A DNA stretch of 64,000 nucleotides, from positions 35,174,001-35,238,000 of the forward strand of contig OY747704.1 in the NCBI GenBank assembly GCA_963556495.2, given 5' to 3'. Source of the stretch: Valencia hispanica. Taxonomy: Eukaryota > Chordata > Actinopteri > Cyprinodontiformes > Valenciidae. Positions 11,401-64,000 of this stretch are shown one piece after another. The notes under the pieces are model-generated. The model worked only from the letters and a program-made list of their open reading frames with translations. It was not told where the DNA came from and made no database searches. Positions within the stretch are counted from its first letter, which is position 1; every line of letters starts with the position of its first letter. The translations under genes and the position numbers were made by a program.

Positions 11401-13392
11401 TATTGTGATATTTTGTCATGATATTGTATCGATATTCAAAAGCAAATGTATACATTTTTAATATTCATTTTGTTTTTTAGAATTTGAATGGAAGCGTTAA
11501 TGATGATACTAATTTTTGTAGTAAAATATATAAGTATGATTGGTAGTTTGTGACTGTTTTCACCTTCTTCTTTCCAGTGGATCAAGTAAATCTAGTAATA
11601 AAACCGGATGTGTTAAAGTTTGAAACAGGTTGGAGTGTTTAGAATGCTGACAGTTTTTCTATAGTTAAATTAAGTTTTAAAAATCACAATATATAGTCTC
11701 ACTAACAGTATCGCAATAAATCGCAATAAATCACAATACATCGTATCGTCCCCCCGTATTGTGTGGTGGAAAATTGTTATGCAATTAGGAATTAAGTGTA
11801 TATTCTCTGTTTAGTGAATGCATCTAGGGTAAAATGACAAGCTTATTGTTCCAGCTTAATGTTATGAGAAAGATATATGTGTCAGGTCACCAGAGAGACA
11901 GACGCCGGGGCAGTAAGATAACAGTCTGCCCTTCGGATGAGCTGCTTTATGCGTTGCTATGACTCGCATGAAGCGGTTACTCTGGAGGCGGGGCGTGAAC
12001 GTTGGAGAAGACCTCTACAGAGATAAACAATGATTGCTGAAAAAATGACAAGCTTATGATTGCTAAATACTATTCAAGCGGTTAGTTAGAAAGGTTGGTT
12101 AGGGTGATGCAAGACTAACTCTGTCCCCTCCATGGTCTGGCCAGACATGTTTGAATTAAATACTTAAACGCCTTCTGGGACTCAAGTCTTCTTTATTATG
12201 GAAACCCTGAGATACTTTTATTTGCCATAACAATTGTGACACATATTGTGTCGCCAGATTCTTGCCAATACACATCCCTACTTTATTTCGAGCTGGGTAT
12301 CGATTCAGATTTCAAGAATCAAATCGATTCCGATTATCAAGAGTTAGAATCGATTATCATGATCCGATCCAGTCTGTTCCATTTCAATATTAATATGGGT
12401 AAGTGCTATTAAAAACGTTTCTTTTGAGCTGCTACCTTAATTATATGCATGTAATTCAATGACGCAACACTGGGTGGGGTTCCAGTTAACGGAGTGAAAC
12501 GGTATTAACCCTTTCAGACTTACACACGTTCACACCGAACGCGTTTGAAGCATACAGGAAACGCATCAGGTTTACATGTAAAGTCAATGCAGAAGTGCGC
12601 TGATGCGCGTCAGAATTTTAGCCTCGCAAAAACGCATTTTAGCCTCATTCGCGTGAATGAAGCGTAACACAAAATATGCGCGTCATTTTATGTGGTGCAT
12701 TTTGTGCATTCGCATGTGATGCGCGTTTTTGCGTCTGGCGCTGAAGTTGAAAAATCGGAACTTCAGCGTCAAATTAGCACCGCGTCAACCAATCAGGAGC
12801 CTGGTGTGGTGTCACGTGATGCTGTGACCCAGTTCACAGGGTCTGGCAAAGTTTTTCATTCAACATGGAGGAAAGAATAATCAACGCTTTGGCTAATCAC
12901 CCGGAGCTATACGACACCAGTTGCTTTCTCTACAGAGACAGGAATAAAAAGGACCTCGCTTGGAGGAATATACATGAGGAAATAGGGCAACCTGGTAACT
13001 TCATTTCAGTTTTGAAAGTTTTCACGTTACTGACCCTGTGAACCCGTGCAGGGTACTCTCCACAGTAAATAGAGAATGGAGACTCTCTCTTCCAACGCTA
13101 GATCAACAGCTGCCATCTTGCAAAAACACAGTCTGACACTAGCTCCTCCCTCAAATTGCGTATTTCTGGCTTGACGCCCGTTTCAATTCGCTTTGGATGC
13201 GCGTCGAGCTGCGAATGTTCAAGCGTCAAACTTTGGCATGGGGCGGGCTTTTGATACTTAGGTGTTAATGCCCGTCTGGACTTTTCCCTCCTATTTTAGC
13301 TGTAAACAGGGCAAACAAAGTTTTGGATGTCCGAATCCATTTTTAGGAATTTTTGTAAGAATCGATTCGGAATGGATTTTTCCAACACAGCA

Positions 13393-13427
<35 letters not shown>

Positions 13428-14497
13428 GATGGATGAGACAACAGGTATAAAGTTTGGGAATACAAGTATAAAAGCAATGACAAACTCCATATTGTTCCAA
13501 ACTGTATATGAACCATGCATCCAGTTGTTGAGTTTTGTTTTGATTTAGGAGAATCCTTGACTCGTTCCATAAGAGAGACGATGAACTCTGGTAATAATTT
13601 ACATAAAACTCAAGCTGACATGACATCTTTAAAGGACATTGCTTTTGTAGAAACATTACTTAGCATGATATACTCCCTTTGCCCTGTTCTTTAGCCCTAA
13701 TCCAACAGCCAAGCCAGAAACACTGTTTCTACTGTAGAGGTCAGACAAAGCTGTAGATCTACCCAATGTTTACAAGATTATAGTCTCTGTAACTGCCAGG
13801 TGAAATAAAACATGTCTATAAACAAATGTATACACACTCCTGAGCTGACCTGGTCTGTGAGTGCTTCACCACGAGCCATCTTCTCGATGTTCTCTTGTGG
13901 GTGGAAGTTATCGCCTTCATAGAAAGGCCAGCCAAGCTGTGGAGAGCCAAACATGACAAGGATAATATCACGTCCTTCAATATGAAGATAATGTCATGAG
14001 TCAGTATTGTGTTTGGAAAATAAACCACACTGGTTGGATTTTTTTTTTTACCTTTTCAGAGAGGAATGTCCCTAAACTGGTTCTGTTTTTCAAAAAAAAC
14101 AGCAAGAAAAACAGCCCAAAATTAGCTAAATTATTAAACTAATGTTCACAATATTGTTTTAGGTTGTTAAGACAAATAAATGCTAAAAGTGAATGATGAT
14201 GTCTCATAAAGTTTGGATCCATAAATTTGTCAATTGATAAGCTACTTAGTTATATTTACGTATCAAAAATCCTACCAGTATCACCAATAAAATCTTTATT
14301 ACATCAGTCTCAAAGGTCTAAACTATATCCAAACAAAAGATTAAAATAATTGTATCCAAAAAATAACTGTTTTCTTAATTTATCATAGTAATATTAAAAA
14401 AACTATGTATAGATTTTTTTAAAGGAACAACAGTCAGTAACCCTTATAAACGGACACACTTTCCAGAGCCAGAGACTCCCATTATGATGTAGATCAT
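8090..14497 (-). CDS. idnk: Gluconokinase, complete five-exon gene
   Basis: Exons in transcription order: 14497-14460, 14082-14052, 13936-13850, 9099-9056 and 8447-8090, giving 558 nt and 185 residues, against about 187 in human IDNK. The enzyme phosphorylates D-gluconate with ATP to 6-phosphogluconate, which feeds the pentose phosphate pathway. Seen: P-loop GVSGSGKTSLG at residues 7-17, LGWPFYEGDNFHP..NIEKM (substrate-side region), ALTDQDRFPWLLRLHEVIER, LVACSALKRLYRQIL (the family-signature ACSALK), VYLHGDYDLIHQRMVARRGHYM and LLRSQFDILEPP. The start ATG at 14497 is preceded by an in-frame TGA 18 nt upstream, within an exon whose acceptor is at about 14539, so a 5' noncoding exon is likely. 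Head to head with frmd3. Confidence 0.95.
8448..9055. other. idnk intron 4
   Basis: A plus-strand open frame (8601-8966) crosses it but shows no domain and lies inside an intron of the opposite gene. Nothing else seen. Confidence 0.6.
9056..9099 (-). CDS. idnk: idnk exon 4
   Basis: cgtttcag/GATAGA...TTGAGAG/gtaaga. Encodes DRFPWLLRLHEVIE(R), matching DRIPWLCNLHDILLR. Confidence 0.95.
9340..9480. mobile_element. Tc1/mariner-like end with hairpin
   Basis: ttacagtgccagacaaatgtattgataccc resembles the common Tc1-type terminal phrase. It contains a perfect 20 bp hairpin at 9425-9467. Confidence 0.4.
9425..9467. repeat. perfect inverted repeat, 20 bp arms
   Basis: Arms 9425-9444 and 9448-9467 pair without mismatch around a 3 nt ACT loop; arms contain TTTTAGGCTTTTT and its complement. 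Confidence 0.9.
9830..10278 (+). repeat. dispersed repeat ending in aataaactgaattgaatt
   Basis: Contains ggtttcttcctgttaaaggg, gcttgctcagtatgaggg, gtgccttgagatgacatctg and gcgctatataaataaactga, phrases of a very common teleost interspersed repeat. Its last ~140 bp recur in reverse complement at 54532-54691 and, degraded, at 40930-41030. Confidence 0.8.
10370..10830 (+). mobile_element. Tc1-family transposase relic
   Basis: Plus-strand remnants include gtggctttaactggaactgt..ctttagtcagagcagat (W/SDE-type region) and aggcatggtggaggaaaggt (GGG...W region). Many stops and frameshifts. Confidence 0.6.
10816..10975. mobile_element. nonautonomous Tc1-type element end
   Basis: cagtgctgtgaaaaactattcaccc...tttttgtcacacttaaatg...aaatgatgatttcattt. 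Relatives lie at 25910-26040 and 50310-50400. Confidence 0.6.
11369..12280. mobile_element. hAT-like nonautonomous element (outer)
   Basis: Starts tagggatgtaagaaaatatt and ends ccaatacacatcccta, complementary at the tips (tagggatgt). The subterminal parts are rich in ATATTG/CGATA. It is split by the LTR-like insertion at 11775-12232; no clear 8 bp target duplication. Confidence 0.55.
11775..12232 (+). mobile_element. solo-LTR-like insertion
   Basis: About 458 bp opening TGTTATGC and closing GCCATAACA, a short TG...CA inverted terminus. It interrupts the outer element so that removing it restores continuous gaaaattgtgacac-type sequence; AATT occurs at both junctions. No coding region. Orientation is a guess from the A-rich, polyadenylation-like right part. 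Confidence 0.45.
12525..13260 (+). mobile_element. PIF/Harbinger-like nonautonomous element
   Basis: GC-rich island with repeated acgcgt/gcgcgt words, starting gttcacaccgaacgcg and ending near gcgtcgagctgcgaatgttc. It carries a short MADF-type reading frame (12865-13041). Terminal repeats are degraded, so the limits are approximate. Confidence 0.5.
12865..13041 (+). pseudogene. MADF/Myb-like domain fragment (transposon-encoded)
   Basis: 58 codons from ATG 12865 to TGA 13039-13041. The first 43 residues (MEERIINAL..HPELYD, then Y-RDRNKKDLAWRNI-EEIG) match the start of a MADF (Adf-1-type) domain: E..I..V..HP.LYD, then K..AW..I. The frame runs through CCTG/gtaact, which may be the real donor of an ancestral first exon ending at 12994. 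MADF/Myb-like proteins are the second protein of PIF/Harbinger transposons. Lying in an idnk intron on the opposite strand, it is more likely a transposon remnant than a host gene. Confidence 0.6.
13393..13427 (+). repeat. (CTAT)n microsatellite
   Basis: About nine tandem tetranucleotides. Confidence 0.97.
13850..13936 (-). CDS. idnk: idnk exon 3
   Basis: ctccacag/CTTGG...GACCAG/gtcagc. 29 codons: LGWPFYEGDNFHPQENIEKM followed by ARGEALTDQ. Confidence 0.95.
14052..14082 (-). CDS. idnk: idnk exon 2, 31 nt microexon
   Basis: gaaaaacag/A..AAAAG/gtaaaa. Completes the Lys codon and encodes TSLGTFLSEK, matching STVGALLASE of human IDNK. Only this phase yields a sensible Walker A motif. Confidence 0.9.
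14460..14497 (-). CDS. idnk: idnk exon 1 (start and P-loop)
   Basis: Encodes MIYIIMGVSGSG plus the first two bases of the P-loop Lys codon. The donor is AA/gtgtcc, a weak site. An acceptor-like tttatttcag ends at 14539, so the 5'UTR probably includes an upstream exon. Confidence 0.9.
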
Positions 14498-15317
14498 CCT
14501 GTCTGTGATTGTTCAGAAGAGTCCACACACGTTCTGTGCTGAAATAAAAGATACAGGAAAAAAAAAAAAATTATTGCATGATCAAGAGTGGAATATTTTA
14601 GATCATTCAAGTAACTAAATTAATAACACCATACAAGGAACCTGCTTCTATTTATATTTCTTGATATGTTGAGACCTTTTACCACAAAGTACCACCTTCA
14701 GTTCTCTGTGTACCACCAGAGGGAAGGATATTTTTGAAAGATCTCCCCTCGTTATGCTCAAACCTGTGAAATGTCAGAAAACTCAAAGTGAAAATATAAG
14801 TGTTGACAGAGGGGGGTCTATATCAGCCATGCTGTTTAAAATTAACCTAGTTTTTACGTGGGATTTTCTAACAACTCCAGCGTATGTTAATGCTGCTGAA
14901 TTTAGTTTGGGGATGTTTATGCATCTCTACCAGGGCTCCAAACAACTGCACACTGGCACAGCATGTTAACTCACCGTTAGCCCACAGTGATTGAACAGGT
15001 GGTGTTTCCGTAGCTTCTGTCACAGCAGCAGTAGGGCAGTAAAGTAGGAAAGCTCTGCTGACAAAGTGCTCACTTTATTTGTTAGTATCTGTAAAAGCCC
15101 TCAGAGAAGGCACAGCGCCTCGGGGCGACCGAGCAGCAGTGCTCAGCAGCTATAAAAGCCCATGAACGCATTTACGCCGCGGCTCAGAGAGCGCTTGGAC
15201 CGTGGCCGCGAGTTGTTTTAATACGTGATGACGCAGATTGCTGGCGTTGACAATTTAAAGGCACAGGGGGCTCAATTCGCGTTACATCAAAACAAATAGG
15301 CACGTCTAACCCGCCTT

Positions 15318-15325
15318 TGACGTCA
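15318..15325. promoter_or_regulatory. palindromic CRE, TGACGTCA
   Basis: Exact 8 bp CREB/ATF consensus between divergent idnk and frmd3, about 620 bp from the frmd3 start codon. Occupancy is unknown. Confidence 0.6.
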
Positions 15326-15625
15326 TTTTTTGCAGGCAATTTAAGGGATTTTTTTAATCAGAAAGGCTTAAAATAAAATATATACGTTTATGTAAATTAA
15401 TTTATAAATAATTGTATAAAATACATCTTATTACATTTAATTACATATATAAAACGATATATAATTATAATATATAAAGAGAGATTATTAGAATATCGTT
15501 AGGATATTTAAATGCAACTATGAGATTTTATTACAGAGCACATCAACATTAGGCTTCTTCGGCATAAGCAAAGTGAGGTTGCTGAAATGTGATTAACAGC
15601 GGAAGCATGGTTGAACCAGACGGTC

Positions 15626-15648
15626 AGAGAGAGAGAGAGAGAGAGAGA
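15626..15648 (+). repeat. (AG)n microsatellite
   Basis: About 11 AG units in the frmd3 upstream region. Confidence 0.95.
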
Positions 15649-15912
15649 AACCATCATCCCTCCTGTAGATCAATAAGCGGGCCACATAGAGAGCAGATGG
15701 ATACAACCCCTCCTCCTCCCGCTCTGCCGCATCCATCCATTCTCTTATGCATCTATCCACCTATCCATTCATCCATCTATTCATCTCCAAGGGCGGCTCA
15801 AGGGGTGATGAGACCCGGACACATGTTATGCAGTGCGTAAGCGTGACCCCCCTCTGTGTGCTTTTTCACGCGTTTATTTGCGTGGGTTTCGCGCTCAGAG
15901 CCACTGACATGA

Positions 15913-64000
<48,088 letters not shown>

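Larger units (their letters stand above)
12289..13392. mobile_element. second hAT-like element (GATTC/GAATCG-rich ends)
   Basis: Left end gagctgggtatcgattcaga and right end gaatcgattcggaatggatt..cacagcac are imperfectly inverted. The element is interrupted by a GCGC-rich Harbinger-like insert at about 12525-13260. Confidence 0.45.
9100..13849. other. idnk intron 3, transposon-packed
   Basis: Holds the Tc1-like, GAATT-tailed, hAT-like, LTR-like and Harbinger-like pieces listed separately. 10980-11360 shows nothing recognisable. Confidence 0.8.

Overview
The window looks like a teleost fish chromosome. The evidence is spliced vertebrate genes with GT-AG introns, AT-rich introns, and a repeat load typical of ray-finned fish: Tc1/mariner, hAT and Harbinger-type DNA elements, L1, L2/CR1-like and RTE/Rex3-like LINEs, and tRNA-headed SINEs. 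There are no prokaryotic features. I cannot name the species.

Three protein-coding genes can be read exon by exon. (1) 607-4037, plus strand: the 3' part of a divergent ubiquilin gene (ubqln1-like by position). Its first exons lie upstream of the window, and its UBA domain appears to be missing. (2) 8090-14497, minus strand: a complete five-exon gluconokinase gene (idnk) encoding 185 residues. (3) 15940-63703, plus strand: the first eight coding exons of frmd3, a FERM-domain protein. It continues past the right edge. The order and relative orientation ubiquilin / idnk / frmd3 match what I recall of the human UBQLN1-IDNK-FRMD3 block, which supports all three calls. idnk and frmd3 are head to head across a 1.4 kb interval with GC-richer patches, a TATA-like box and a palindromic CRE.

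The rest is intron and intergenic DNA, mostly layers of mobile elements. 9.3-13.4 kb (idnk intron): nested DNA elements, a solo-LTR-like insertion and a short MADF-type reading frame. 16-39 kb (frmd3 intron 1): Tc1 relics, a long-inverted-repeat element split by a 208 bp insertion, a hAT-type MITE, and a nearly full-length L1 with target-site duplications but internal deletions. 39-52 kb: SINE copies, a Harbinger/hAT-like element and a hAT-like element with GATA/CGAT-rich ends. 52.6-55.4 kb: a decayed L2/CR1-like LINE interrupted by another repeat. 58.7-59.7 kb: a 5'-truncated RTE/Rex3-like LINE with a perfect 10 bp target duplication.

I found no operon-like or defence-type system. The most biologically interesting observations are the apparently UBA-less, fast-diverging ubiquilin, the shared 3' tail of the tRNA-headed SINE and the RTE LINE, and the long-TIR element. 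All functional statements rest on family recognition by eye; no alignments or searches were run.
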